NCBI GenBank assembly: GCA_963754125.1
Contig: CAVWEX010000014.1
Coordinates: 744,001-808,000 of the forward strand
Origin: RPQJ01 sp963754125
GTDB lineage: Bacteria > Pseudomonadota > Gammaproteobacteria > Steroidobacterales > Steroidobacteraceae
DNA: 64,000 nucleotides
Direction: 5' to 3'
In this document: piece after piece, positions 19,075 to 28,256 of the stretch
Layout: every line of letters starts with the position of its first letter
Numbering within the stretch: position 1 is the first letter of the stretch
Translations under genes and position numbers: made by a program
Notes under the pieces: generated by a model
Database searches by the model: none
The model's input: the letters and a program-made list of their open reading frames with translations, nothing else
What the model was told of the DNA's origin: nothing

Positions 19075-19121
19075 GGAACTGTGGTGTGTTACTTGACTAC
19101 AACACCATAGTTCCTTAGCAT
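19075..19121 (+). promoter_or_regulatory. Palindromic operator overlapping a promoter, upstream of RND operon
   Basis: Arms at 19075-19087 and 19102-19114 form a 13-bp inverted repeat (GGAACTGTGGTGT / ACACCATAGTTCC) with a single G/T exception and a 14-base spacer. A sigma-70-like promoter lies across it: TTGACT at 19093-19098, then 17 bases, then TAGCAT at 19116-19121. The right arm fills the space between -35 and -10, the usual site for a TetR- or MarR-type repressor. No regulator gene is adjacent. Confidence 0.5.
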
Positions 19122-19155
19122 GCCGCATCTGTACCCACACGCCGGGAATACCTCC

Positions 19156-20268
19156 GTGACCACGACCCATCGCAGCCAGCGCCTGATGGCCCTGCTCGCC
19201 CTGACCGCGCTCGTGGCGGCCGGGTGCAGCAACGGCAAGGCCAAGGACAAGGGAGCGGCCGAGGACGAGGCCGAGGCCGCGGCGTCCGTCCCGGTGGAGG
19301 TGCAGCCACTGCGGCGGGCCGCGATGGTTGCCGTCCATTCAGGCACCGCGCCCATCGAAGCCCACGAGGAGGCCGAGGTGGTTGCCAAGGTGGGGGGCGA
19401 GGTGCGGCAGATCCTGGTCGAGGAAGGCGATGCCGTGAAAGCCGGCCAGTTGCTGGCCCGGCTCGACGGCGACCGGCTGCGCCTCGAGGTGGCCCAGACC
19501 GAGGCGAACCTGCGCAAGCTGGAGCGGGACTACAAGAGGCAGCTCGAACTCAGCGAGAAGGGTCTCGTCGCCAAGGGCACGGCGGAGAACGCGAAGTTCG
19601 ACCTCGACGCATTGCGCGCCGCTTATGACCGCGGCCGGCTGGAGCTGAGCTACACCGAGATCCGTGCGCCGATCGACGGCGTCGTGTCGGCGCGGCACAT
19701 CAAGCTCGGCAATACCATCTCCCAGAACTCGCCGACATTCCGGGTAACCGACCTCGATCCGCTGGTCGCGTACGTGCACATCCCGGAAAAGGAATTCCGC
19801 AAGCTCGCGCCTCAGCAGCCCGCCGAGGTCGTAGTGGACGCGCTGGCCGGCGAGCGCTTCACGGGGGTGATCTCCCGTATCAGCCCGACCGTGGACCCGA
19901 AAACCGGCACGTTCCGCGCGCGCGTCGAGGTCCCCGATCCCTCGCGCCGGCTGAAGCCCGGCATGTTCGCGCGGGTCAACATCGTCTACGAGCGGCGCGA
20001 AGAGGCGTTGCAGCTGCCGCGCGCCGCAATCCTGGACGCCGACGGCACCCAGTCCGTCTTCGTGGTCGTCGGCGACAAGGCCGAGCAGCGCCCCGTGCGC
20101 ACCGGGCTCGCCAACAACGGCTGGCTCGAGGTCGTCGAGGGCCTCGACGGCTCCGAGCGTGTCGTCGTGGTCGGCCAGGCGGGCCTCAAGACGGGTACCG
20201 CCGTGAAGGTCGTGGATGCCGAGGCGTCGCAGGGCGCGCCGGCCGTCAGCGCCGCGAAAGCCAAGTAG
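19156..20268 (+). CDS. RND efflux periplasmic adaptor (MFP) lipoprotein
   Basis: This membrane-fusion protein links an RND pump to the outer-membrane channel. GTG at 19156 gives a 370-residue lipoprotein with lipobox VAAGC (Cys24). Next come the lipoyl half-motifs (VVAKVGGEVRQILVEEGDAVKAGQLLARLD and the later RAPIDGVVSARHIKLG), an alpha-hairpin (QTEANLRKLERDYKRQLEL), a beta-barrel (VYVHIPEKEFRKLAP-like region) and the membrane-proximal domain. An ATG at 19120 is in frame, but it overlaps the proposed -10 element, so GTG is preferred. It is followed after 33 bases by two RND permease genes, the MdtABC-like order of one adaptor and two pumps. No TolC-type gene is attached. Confidence 0.9.
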   Translation: MTTTHRSQRLMALLALTALVAAGCSNGKAKDKGAAEDEAEAAASVPVEVQPLRRAAMVAVHSGTAPIEAHEEAEVVAKVGGEVRQILVEEGDAVKAGQLLARLDGDRLRLEVAQTEANLRKLERDYKRQLELSEKGLVAKGTAENAKFDLDALRAAYDRGRLELSYTEIRAPIDGVVSARHIKLGNTISQNSPTFRVTDLDPLVAYVHIPEKEFRKLAPQQPAEVVVDALAGERFTGVISRISPTVDPKTGTFRARVEVPDPSRRLKPGMFARVNIVYERREEALQLPRAAILDADGTQSVFVVVGDKAEQRPVRTGLANNGWLEVVEGLDGSERVVVVGQAGLKTGTAVKVVDAEASQGAPAVSAAKAK

Positions 20269-20301
20269 CCACGGCCGCCGGCCGGGCCCCGGGGGAACGA
20301 C

Positions 20302-23300
20302 ATGCAGCTGATCGACTTCGCGATCGCGCGGCGCGTCACCGTGATCATGTGCACCGTGGCGATCGCGCTGTTCGGGCTCGTGTCGCTGTCGCGGCTGAAC
20401 CTTAACCTGCTTCCGGACCTGTCCTACCCGACACTGACCATCCGCACCGAGCTGCCGGGTGCGGCGCCGCTCGAGCTCGAGACGCTGGTGACGCGCCCGG
20501 TCGAGGAAGCGGTGAGCATCATCCGCAACGTGCGCCAGGTGCGATCCGTGTCGCGCGCCGGGCAGTCCGACGTCACCCTGGAGTTCGTCTGGGGCACCGA
20601 CATGGACGTCGCCGGCATCGACGTGCGCGAGAAGCTCGACGTCCTGCAACTGCCGCTGGAGGCGAAGCGCCCGCTCCTGCTGCGCTTCGATCCCTCGAGC
20701 GAGCCTGTCATGCGCCTCGCGTTCATGGACGCCGACGCGGCGCCAAAGGACGAGGGCATCGAGCGGCTCAAGACGCTGCGCCGTTTCGCCGACGACCGCC
20801 TCAAGCCGGACCTCGAGGCCGTGGAGGGATCGGCGGCGGTCAAGGTCAGCGGTGGCTACGAGGACGAGGTGCAGGTCTTCGTGGACCAGCAGAAGCTGGC
20901 GCAGATGGGCCTGTCGATCGACGCGGTGACGCGCCGCATCCGGGCCGAGAACGTCAACCTGTCGGGTGGCCGGCTCGAGCAGGGCACGCAGCGCTTCCTG
21001 GTGCGCACGCTGAACGAGTTCGAGTCCATCGAGCAGATGGCCGGCGCGATCATCGCCACCCGTGACGGCCAGCCGGTGTACCTGCGCGACGTGGCGCAGG
21101 TGACGCGCGGCTACAAGGACCGCGAGGCCATCACCCGCGTGGACGGGCGCGAGGCCATCGAGCTCGCCGTTTACAAGGAAGGCGACGCGAACACCGTCCA
21201 GCTCGCGGCGGGCGTGCGCGAGCGGCTCGAGGCGCTCGGGGAGTCGCTGCCCGAGGGCACGGAGATCCGGCCCGTCTACGATCAGTCGAAGTTCATCGCG
21301 GCGGCGATCGGCGAGGTGAAGTCGGCGGCGCTGCTCGGCGGCGTGCTGGCCATCCTGGTGCTCTACGCCTTCCTGCGCGACGCGCGCGCCACGCTCATCA
21401 CGGGCATCGCCATTCCCGTGTCGGTGCTCGGCACCTTCGTGCTCATGTTCGCCTTCGACCTGACGCTCAACATCATGTCGCTCGGCGGCATCGCGCTCGC
21501 CGTCGGCATGCTGGTGGACAACGCGGTGGTCGTGCTCGAGAGCATCGTGCGCAAGCGCGAGCACGGCATGGGCCGTCGCGACGCGGCGCGGCTCGGCACG
21601 CGCGAAGTCGCCACCGCCGTGACGGCATCGACGCTCACGTCGGTGGCGGTATTCTTCCCGATGGTGTTCATCAGCGGCGTCGCCGGGCAGCTCTTCAAGG
21701 ACCAGTCGCTCACCGTCACCTTCGCGCTGTCGTTCTCGCTGGTGGTCGCGCTGACCCTCGTCCCCATGCTCGCCGCGGGACGACCCGATGCAGCCCATGG
21801 CGACGAGCCGATAGGGCTGGCCTCGCGACCGTTGCGCCGCACCGACCGCGCATTCGCTGCGCTGGCCGCGGGCGCGCGCTGGCTCGGCGGCTGGATCGCG
21901 CGCGGCACCCGCATCGCGCTAAGCCCACTCGTCTTCGTGGCACAGGGCCTGACCCATTGGGCCGAGACACGCTACCCGCGGGCCATCGGCTGGGCACTCG
22001 CGCATCCCGTCCAGACACTCGGCAGCGCGGTCGCGCTGTTCGTTCTCACGCTCGTCTTCATACTGCCGAGGCTCGGCACCGAGCTCATCCCGCAGATGTC
22101 GCAGGGCGAGTTCAACGTGGACCTGCGGCTGCCGCCGGGCGCCCCGCTCGAGCAGACCGACCGCGCCGTGCGGGCCGCGCAGCAGGCCAGTGCGGAGCTC
22201 GGCAACGTCGCCCTCGCCTACTCCGTCGCCGGCACCGGCAATCGGCTCGATGCCAATCCCGTGGACGCCGGCGAGAACACCGGGCGCCTCAGCATAACGC
22301 TGGCGGAAGGCGCGGGACGCGAGCAGGAGGACGCCGCCATGCAGGGCCTGCGTGGCAGCCTCGAGAACCTGCCGGGTGTCCAGTACCGTTTCAGCCGACC
22401 CTCGCTGTTCGCCCTCTCCACGCCGCTCGAGGTCGTCGTCTCGGGCTACGACCTCGACCGGCTTCGCGTCGCGGCCGACCAGGTCCGCGATCGCATGGTC
22501 GCCGACGGACGCTTCGCCGACGTCAAGACGACCGTTGAGGCCGGCAACCCGGAGATCCAGATCGTGTTCGACCAGGAGCGCGCGGCGCAACTCGGCCTGG
22601 TCGTGCGCGATATCGCGGACCGCGTCGTCAACAGCGTTCGCGGCGAGGTCGCAACCCGTTACAAGCTGCGCGACAAGCGAATCGACGTACTGGTGCGCAG
22701 CGTGGACAACCGCGCAGCTTCGATCGAGGAGATCCGCAACCTGATCGTGAACCCCGGCGCCGCCTATCCGGTGCCGCTCAGCGCGGTCGCGGACGTCCAG
22801 CTCGCGGTCGGTCCCGCGGAGGTCCGCCGCCTGGGCCAGGAGCGGGTGGCCGTGGTCTCGGCCAACCTCGCGCACGGCGATCTGGGTTCCGCCGTCGCCG
22901 TGCTGCAGGGTATCGTGGACGAAATCGCCCTGCCGGTCGGAACCGCAGCGTTCCTCTCCGGCCAGAGCGAGGAGATGCGCGACTCGTTCCGTTCGATGCA
23001 GTTCGTGCTGCTGCTCGCGATCTTCCTCGTGTACCTCGTGATGGCTTCGCAGTTCGAGTCGCTGATCCACCCGTTCGTGATCCTGCTCACCATCCCGCTT
23101 GCGATCACCGGTGCGGTGTGGGCCCTGTGGCTCACCGGCACGACCGTCAACGTAGTGGCCTACATCGGCCTGATCATGCTGGCCGGCATCGTCGTCAACC
23201 AGTCGATCGTGCTGATCGACGCCGTCAACCAGGCGCGCGAGCGCGGGCTGTCAAAGCACGACGCCATCGTGGAGGGCGGGCGGATCAGGCTGCGCCCGAT

Positions 23301-23541
23301 CCTGATCACCAAGCTCACGACTATCCTGGGACTCATGCCGATGGCGCTCGGGCTCGGCGAGGGCGCCGAGGTGCGCGCGCCCATGGCGATCACGGTGATC
23401 GGGGGCGTGCTGCTGACGACCTTCCTGACGCTGCTCGTGATCCCGGTCGTGTACGCCGTGCTCGACCGGAAGACTTACCCGCAGGCGGGCCCGGCCCCAT
23501 CCCCGTCCCCCTCCCCGGCCGAAGTGCCAGCGGTCGGCTGA
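20302..23541 (+). CDS. RND family efflux permease (first of pair)
   Basis: This 1079-residue inner-membrane pump of the AcrB/HAE1 type starts with the usual short cytoplasmic leader and TM1 (LIDFAIARRVTVIMCTVAIALFGL). Two large periplasmic porter loops follow TM1 and TM7. TM4 carries ALAVGMLVDNAVVVLE, including the proton-relay aspartates, and the second half carries the TM10-12 motifs (MLAGIVVNQSIVLIDAVNQARERG, RLRPILITKLTTILGLMPMALGLGEG). It uses the proton gradient to expel drugs or other amphiphiles. Transcribed with the adaptor upstream and a second RND permease 10 bases downstream; two different permeases behind one adaptor suggests an MdtBC-like heterotrimer. Confidence 0.92.
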   Translation: MQLIDFAIARRVTVIMCTVAIALFGLVSLSRLNLNLLPDLSYPTLTIRTELPGAAPLELETLVTRPVEEAVSIIRNVRQVRSVSRAGQSDVTLEFVWGTDMDVAGIDVREKLDVLQLPLEAKRPLLLRFDPSSEPVMRLAFMDADAAPKDEGIERLKTLRRFADDRLKPDLEAVEGSAAVKVSGGYEDEVQVFVDQQKLAQMGLSIDAVTRRIRAENVNLSGGRLEQGTQRFLVRTLNEFESIEQMAGAIIATRDGQPVYLRDVAQVTRGYKDREAITRVDGREAIELAVYKEGDANTVQLAAGVRERLEALGESLPEGTEIRPVYDQSKFIAAAIGEVKSAALLGGVLAILVLYAFLRDARATLITGIAIPVSVLGTFVLMFAFDLTLNIMSLGGIALAVGMLVDNAVVVLESIVRKREHGMGRRDAARLGTREVATAVTASTLTSVAVFFPMVFISGVAGQLFKDQSLTVTFALSFSLVVALTLVPMLAAGRPDAAHGDEPIGLASRPLRRTDRAFAALAAGARWLGGWIARGTRIALSPLVFVAQGLTHWAETRYPRAIGWALAHPVQTLGSAVALFVLTLVFILPRLGTELIPQMSQGEFNVDLRLPPGAPLEQTDRAVRAAQQASAELGNVALAYSVAGTGNRLDANPVDAGENTGRLSITLAEGAGREQEDAAMQGLRGSLENLPGVQYRFSRPSLFALSTPLEVVVSGYDLDRLRVAADQVRDRMVADGRFADVKTTVEAGNPEIQIVFDQERAAQLGLVVRDIADRVVNSVRGEVATRYKLRDKRIDVLVRSVDNRAASIEEIRNLIVNPGAAYPVPLSAVADVQLAVGPAEVRRLGQERVAVVSANLAHGDLGSAVAVLQGIVDEIALPVGTAAFLSGQSEEMRDSFRSMQFVLLLAIFLVYLVMASQFESLIHPFVILLTIPLAITGAVWALWLTGTTVNVVAYIGLIMLAGIVVNQSIVLIDAVNQARERGLSKHDAIVEGGRIRLRPILITKLTTILGLMPMALGLGEGAEVRAPMAITVIGGVLLTTFLTLLVIPVVYAVLDRKTYPQAGPAPSPSPSPAEVPAVG

Positions 23542-23551
23542 GGACGCGCCA

Positions 23552-26500
23552 ATGGAACACACACGCCTCGCGCTCCAGCGTCCCGTCACGACGCTCATGG
23601 TCGCCCTCGCCGTGCTCGCGGTCGGCATCATCTCGACCAAGCTGCTGCGCCTCGAGGCGATGCCCGACATCACCTTCCCCGGCATGCGGGTGGTGATTCC
23701 GTACGCCGGCTCGACACCCGAGGAGATGGAGCAGCTCGTGGTGCGTCCGGTCGAGGAGGCGCTCGCGACCCTGTCCGGCATCGAGGAAATCCGTGCCACC
23801 GCCGAGGCCGACCAGGCGCAGTTCACGGTGCTGTTCAGCTGGGACCGCGACCCCGAGACGGCGGCCTTCGAGGTGCGCACGAAGATCGACTCGATCCGCT
23901 CGCAGCTGCCGGCCGGTGCCGATCGCGTACTGATGTTCTCCTTCAGTTCGTCGGACGAGCCGGTTGCCGTGATCCGCATCGCCTCGGACCAGGACCTCAC
24001 CGACCAGTTCGAAACGCTCGAGAAATACCTCCAGCGACCGATCGAGCGGCTGGACGGCGTCGCGCGCGTCGAGCTGCAGGGCGTGCAGCCGCGGGAGCTG
24101 CGCGTGCTCGTCGATCCCGACCGGCTCGCCGCCTACGGCGTGGACGTGCAGGAACTGCGGACGCTGCTCGAGCGCAGTAACTTCTCGGTGAGCGCCGGCG
24201 AGATCACCGAGAACGGCCAGCGCTTCACGGTTCGTCCGGTCGGCGAGTTCCACTCGATCACGGACGTGCGGGCCCTGCTCGTCCGCAGCGGGCTGCGCCT
24301 GAGCGACATCGCGCAGGTCGAGCTCGTGGCGCCGGAGCTGCCGGTCGGACGGCGCATGGACGGCCGGCCTGCGGTCGGCATCGACGTGTTCAAGTCCACG
24401 CAGGCGAACGTGGTGGACGTTGCCGATCGCGTGATCGCCGCCGTCGAGGAGGCGCGAGCGATGCCGCAGCTGCAGGGCATCGAGATCCTCGTCGTGGGCA
24501 ACCAGGCCGACAGCATCCGGCAATCGCTCCGGGAACTTCGCAATGCCGGCCTGATCGGCGCGGGGCTGAGCTTCCTCATGCTGCTGCTGTTCCTGCGTCA
24601 CCTGCCGACCACCGTGATCGTCTCGCTGGCCGTGCCTGCGTCGCTGCTTGTCACGCTCGCCGCGATGTACTTCCTCGGGTTCACGCTCAACATCCTGACC
24701 ATGATGGGCATGCTGCTCGCCATCGGCATGCTGGTGGACAACTCCGTGGTGATCACGGAGAGCGTGTTCCGTCACCGGCAGCTGACGCCCGGCCGGCCGC
24801 TCGAGGCCACCCTCGCCGGCGTGCGCGAGGTGGGCATCGCCACCCTCGCCGGCACCTTCTCCACGATCATCGTCTTCCTGCCGCTGGTGTTCGGCGAGAA
24901 GAACGAGATGTCGCTGTTCCTGGTGCACGTGGCGGTGCCGATCGTGGTCGCGATGCTCGCCTCGCTGGTGGTCGCGCAGACGCTGATCCCCATGCTGGCT
25001 GCGCGAATGTCCCCGCCCCCGCCGGTCTCCGATGCCTCGCTGTTCGGCCGCCTGCAGCGACGCTACACCGCGTCGCTCGGCTGGGCGCTCGACCACCCGA
25101 AGACGATGGCGGCAGTCACCGTGTTGCTGCTCGTCTCGCCGGTACCGCTGTTCGCGCTCAAGCTCGTCAAGGTCGATCCGTTCCCGCAGGAGGCGAGCCG
25201 GACGCTCGGCCTCGCCTACCACCTCACCGGCTCCTACCCGATGGATCGCGTCGAGCAGGCGGTGAAGCGGGTCGAGACCTACATCGAGGCGAACAAGGAG
25301 CGCTTCGACGTCGAGACCTACTATTCCTGGTGGGTGTCCGACAACGCCTACACCCGCCTCTACCTCAAGCCCAAGGACGAGGCGACCGTGGCGGCCGCCG
25401 AGGTCATGAAGCAGATCTCCGAGGGCCTGCCCGAAATCATCATCGGCAAGCCGAGCTTCCAGTTCGACGAGGGCAAGGGCGGTGCCACGTCGTTCAGCCT
25501 GCAGCTCGCGGGCGAATCGACGGAGCGCCTCACCGAGATCTCGCACGAGGTGGCACGGCGGCTGTCGTCCGTGGCGGGGCTCGAAGCCGTGCGCTCGGAG
25601 GCCGGCGCCGGCGAGGAGGAAGTGCAGATCGTCGTCAACCGCGACCGCGCCGCGCAGTTCGGGCTGACGACCCAGCAGGTGGCGCTGACGGTCGCGGGCG
25701 CGATGCGTGGTGACAAGCTGCCGGAGCTGCGTGCCTCGGATCGCGAGGTCACCATGCGGCTCGCGTTCCGCGAAAGCGATCGCCAGTCGGTGGAGGACCT
25801 CGCGCAGGTCCCGATCATGTTGCCCGACGGCCGGCGCACCGAACTCGGGGCGGTGGCGGAGTTCGTGGTGCGGCCGAGCGACCGCGAGATCCAGCGCGTG
25901 AACCGGCTCACCACCGTGAGCATCACGGCCAACATCGCCAAGGGCTCGACCATGGACGAGGTCCGCGAGCGCGTCGAGCCGATCATGAAGGACTACCCGC
26001 TGCCGGCGGGGTACAGCTGGAAGTTCGGCCGGGGCTTCGACGAGAACGACGAGGCCGTTCAGACGATGACGCAGAACATGCTGCTCGCGGTCGTGCTGAT
26101 CTTCCTCGTGATGGCCTCGCTGTTCGAGTCGGCGCTCTACCCGCTGTCGATCATCACCTCGATCCTGTTCGCCATCGTGGGGTCGATCTGGTTCCTGGCG
26201 CTCACGGGCACGACCATCACCATGATGGCGATGATCGGGTTCATGATCCTGATCGGCGTGGTCGTGAACATCGGCATCGTGCTCATCGCGCACGTCATCG
26301 ACCTGCGCGAGGCGGGCATGGCGCGCCGCGACGCCATCCTGCAGGCCGGCCGGGACCGCCTCCGCCCCATCCTGATGACCACGCTCACCACGCTGCTCGG
26401 CATGCTGCCGCTCGCCATCGGCGACGCGCAGCTCGGCGGCAGTGGCGAGGGCCCGGCCTACTTCCCGATGGCGCGCGCCATCATGGGCGGGCTCGCCTTT

Positions 26501-26656
26501 TCGGCGGCCGTGTCGCTGCTGATCGTGCCGCTGTTCTACGTCTGGTTCGACGAGCTCAACCTGTGGCGCAGGCGTGTGTTCGGCGGCACCCTGCATTCCG
26601 GCCCGGAGGCAGCACCGGCCGGCCCCGTACAGGCCGACCCCGCGCCGGCCCGCTGA
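23552..26656 (+). CDS. RND family efflux permease (second of pair)
   Basis: This 1034-residue pump is related to, but clearly different from, its upstream neighbour. TM1 is TTLMVALAVLAVGIISTKLL, the TM4 region is LLAIGMLVDNSVVITESVFRHRQ (the relay Asp present), and the second half has FMILIGVVVNIGIVLIAHVIDLREAG and RLRPILMTTLTTLLGMLPLAIG. A Pro/Ala-rich C-terminal tail ends the protein. With the adaptor and first permease it should form a three-part pump using a TolC-type channel encoded elsewhere; the NodT-like factor at 58.6 kb belongs to another operon. Substrate unknown. Confidence 0.92.
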   Translation: MEHTRLALQRPVTTLMVALAVLAVGIISTKLLRLEAMPDITFPGMRVVIPYAGSTPEEMEQLVVRPVEEALATLSGIEEIRATAEADQAQFTVLFSWDRDPETAAFEVRTKIDSIRSQLPAGADRVLMFSFSSSDEPVAVIRIASDQDLTDQFETLEKYLQRPIERLDGVARVELQGVQPRELRVLVDPDRLAAYGVDVQELRTLLERSNFSVSAGEITENGQRFTVRPVGEFHSITDVRALLVRSGLRLSDIAQVELVAPELPVGRRMDGRPAVGIDVFKSTQANVVDVADRVIAAVEEARAMPQLQGIEILVVGNQADSIRQSLRELRNAGLIGAGLSFLMLLLFLRHLPTTVIVSLAVPASLLVTLAAMYFLGFTLNILTMMGMLLAIGMLVDNSVVITESVFRHRQLTPGRPLEATLAGVREVGIATLAGTFSTIIVFLPLVFGEKNEMSLFLVHVAVPIVVAMLASLVVAQTLIPMLAARMSPPPPVSDASLFGRLQRRYTASLGWALDHPKTMAAVTVLLLVSPVPLFALKLVKVDPFPQEASRTLGLAYHLTGSYPMDRVEQAVKRVETYIEANKERFDVETYYSWWVSDNAYTRLYLKPKDEATVAAAEVMKQISEGLPEIIIGKPSFQFDEGKGGATSFSLQLAGESTERLTEISHEVARRLSSVAGLEAVRSEAGAGEEEVQIVVNRDRAAQFGLTTQQVALTVAGAMRGDKLPELRASDREVTMRLAFRESDRQSVEDLAQVPIMLPDGRRTELGAVAEFVVRPSDREIQRVNRLTTVSITANIAKGSTMDEVRERVEPIMKDYPLPAGYSWKFGRGFDENDEAVQTMTQNMLLAVVLIFLVMASLFESALYPLSIITSILFAIVGSIWFLALTGTTITMMAMIGFMILIGVVVNIGIVLIAHVIDLREAGMARRDAILQAGRDRLRPILMTTLTTLLGMLPLAIGDAQLGGSGEGPAYFPMARAIMGGLAFSAAVSLLIVPLFYVWFDELNLWRRRVFGGTLHSGPEAAPAGPVQADPAPAR

Positions 26657-26717
26657 TCCTTGGCAGCATTCCTGCGACGTTGCCCGCGGGTGTCGGCTTC
26701 GAGCGCGCGGGCGCCGG

Positions 26718-27725
26718 TCAGCGCAGCAGCGCCTTGTACACGTCCCAGAACTCGTCCAGCAGGACCTGCCCTGCTGCCTGCAGGCTGTCCGGGGACGGCA
26801 CGGTGTCGGCGGCCCCGCGATAACGGACCGAGCTGCGCAGCGCATCCGTGCGTCCCTTGATGAGCGCGAGGTCGTCCTGTGCGCGCTCGATCTCGCCGAT
26901 CGCGTGGGATGCCCGCTGCATGAGCGCGGCACACTCCTCGTGCCCGCCGAAGTTCGTGTCGTACACCCGCCGCCGGGTGGCCTCGCGCGCGAGGTCCGCC
27001 AGTCCCGCCGCGGACAGTCTCGCGTGCAGGGCGTCCGCGTAAGCGATCACGGCGAGGTTGATGGCGCGCCGACCCTCGAGGCTCAGGCCCTCGAACATCG
27101 GCGGGGGCTCCGCCTCCACTTCGTGCCGTCGGTCGCCAAGGTCGGTGACCTGCGTCAGTGCGGCGTCGATGCGGGACCGCCGCGCCTCGATGGCCTCGCG
27201 CAGCCGCTTGCGGCGCAGGTGGTTCCAGAACCCGGTCAGCGCATCCATGCGCTGCTCGGCGAGGCGTTGCTCGGCCTGCAACTGGTCGGCGAGCACACGG
27301 GCCTCGACGAGCTCGCGGTCGACGTCGGCGACGCGTCCACGCCGGGCCGAGTCGAATGCCGCGAGCTGCGCCTTGTGCTCGCGATCCTTCTGCTGCCGCG
27401 CGAGCTCGGCTGCGAACTGCTCGAGGCGGCCCGCAGCCGCACGCCAGACGGCGCGCAGCTGGAAATAGGCGAGGCACTTGTATCCTTCCGCCGGTCGACC
27501 GAGGTACTGCTCGAGCGCATCGAGTTGCTCCTCGACGCGCATGGTGGCGCCCTCCTGGAGCTTGAGCCGGTCGAGCAGCCGGTGGCGCTCCTCGTCGAGG
27601 GCGTGCAATTCCTGCTTGAGCTGCGCGCGGTTGCGGAACAGCGCGACGAGCCGCTCGTCCTCCGCCGGCACCTGCTGGCCCGTGAGCCGGGCGGCGAACC
27701 GACGCAGGCCGTCGGCGAGGCTCAT
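26718..27725 (-). CDS. Coiled-coil protein of unknown function
   Basis: This 335-residue soluble protein has no signal peptide or membrane segment. Heptad-like, Glu/Arg/Leu-rich helices dominate residues ~20-190 (RNRAQLKQELHALDEERHRLLDRLKLQEG; VDRELVEARVLADQLQAEQRLAEQRM). A more globular C-terminal part follows with INLAVIAYADALHARLS and RVYDTNFGGHEECAALMQR. I do not recognise the family. Its ATG overlaps the stop of the DUF1249 gene (ATGA at 27722-27725), so the two are translationally coupled and may act together. Confidence 0.7.
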   Translation of the reverse strand: MSLADGLRRFAARLTGQQVPAEDERLVALFRNRAQLKQELHALDEERHRLLDRLKLQEGATMRVEEQLDALEQYLGRPAEGYKCLAYFQLRAVWRAAAGRLEQFAAELARQQKDREHKAQLAAFDSARRGRVADVDRELVEARVLADQLQAEQRLAEQRMDALTGFWNHLRRKRLREAIEARRSRIDAALTQVTDLGDRRHEVEAEPPPMFEGLSLEGRRAINLAVIAYADALHARLSAAGLADLAREATRRRVYDTNFGGHEECAALMQRASHAIGEIERAQDDLALIKGRTDALRSSVRYRGAADTVPSPDSLQAAGQVLLDEFWDVYKALLR

Positions 27726-28195
27726 GCAGCGCCGGGCGCCACCGTCGGCGCGAACCGGTGACCCCGCTCCGCGCAGTAGTCGAGCCACTTGTTCAGGAGC
27801 ATGTTGCGCAGCCAGCGTTCGCCGAGCCCCGACGGCAGTGCCGCCCGCAGGCCCGACAGCCCGGGATGCCGCGGCCGCGCCGCGCTGTAGCAGGCCTCCG
27901 CGAGGCGCGCGTCGTGGTAGACGCGGACCTCGAGGTCCGGCTCGGCCACCGGTCCGTCGGCGTCTCCGAACAGGTACGTCATGCGCAGGATCGTCGTGTA
28001 ACGGCAGTGCTCGATCGCCTGGAGGTGCAGGTCGAGGTCACCCGTCGTTCGTGAGATGGCCGCGCCGCGCAGCTCGCGAGCGTCGCCGAGCAGCGCACGC
28101 AGCCGGATGAAGTTGCTCTCGTACAGCGTCATCAGGCTGACGAAGCTCACCGGACGGGCACGCCACGACGTCACGCAGAGGCTGTCGACGATCAT
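27722..28195 (-). CDS. DUF1249 family protein (YqiB-like)
   Basis: This 157-residue protein has the DUF1249 pattern: LYESNFIRLRALLGD near the N-terminus, YTTILRMTYLFGD, the signature LEVRVYHDARLAEAC, and the C-terminal NKWLDYCAERGHRF. E. coli YqiB belongs to this family and has no assigned biochemical role. It sits between ppsR and the coiled-coil gene on the same strand. The start ATG at 28195 follows an AT-rich stretch (28190-28212) that is unusual for this GC-rich window and could hold a promoter. Confidence 0.88.
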   Translation of the reverse strand: MIVDSLCVTSWRARPVSFVSLMTLYESNFIRLRALLGDARELRGAAISRTTGDLDLHLQAIEHCRYTTILRMTYLFGDADGPVAEPDLEVRVYHDARLAEACYSAARPRHPGLSGLRAALPSGLGERWLRNMLLNKWLDYCAERGHRFAPTVAPGAA

Positions 28196-28256
28196 TTTTT
28201 GAATATATCACAGGGGTTTCGCGCGTCCGTGACGCACCGCACGTCGCCCGCTGCGG

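Noticed and set aside
16915..26932. Very long minus-strand frames opposite prc and the RND operon
   Set aside because: They mirror the codon structure of the + strand genes, are rich in Arg/His/Asp/Ala and show no known domains.
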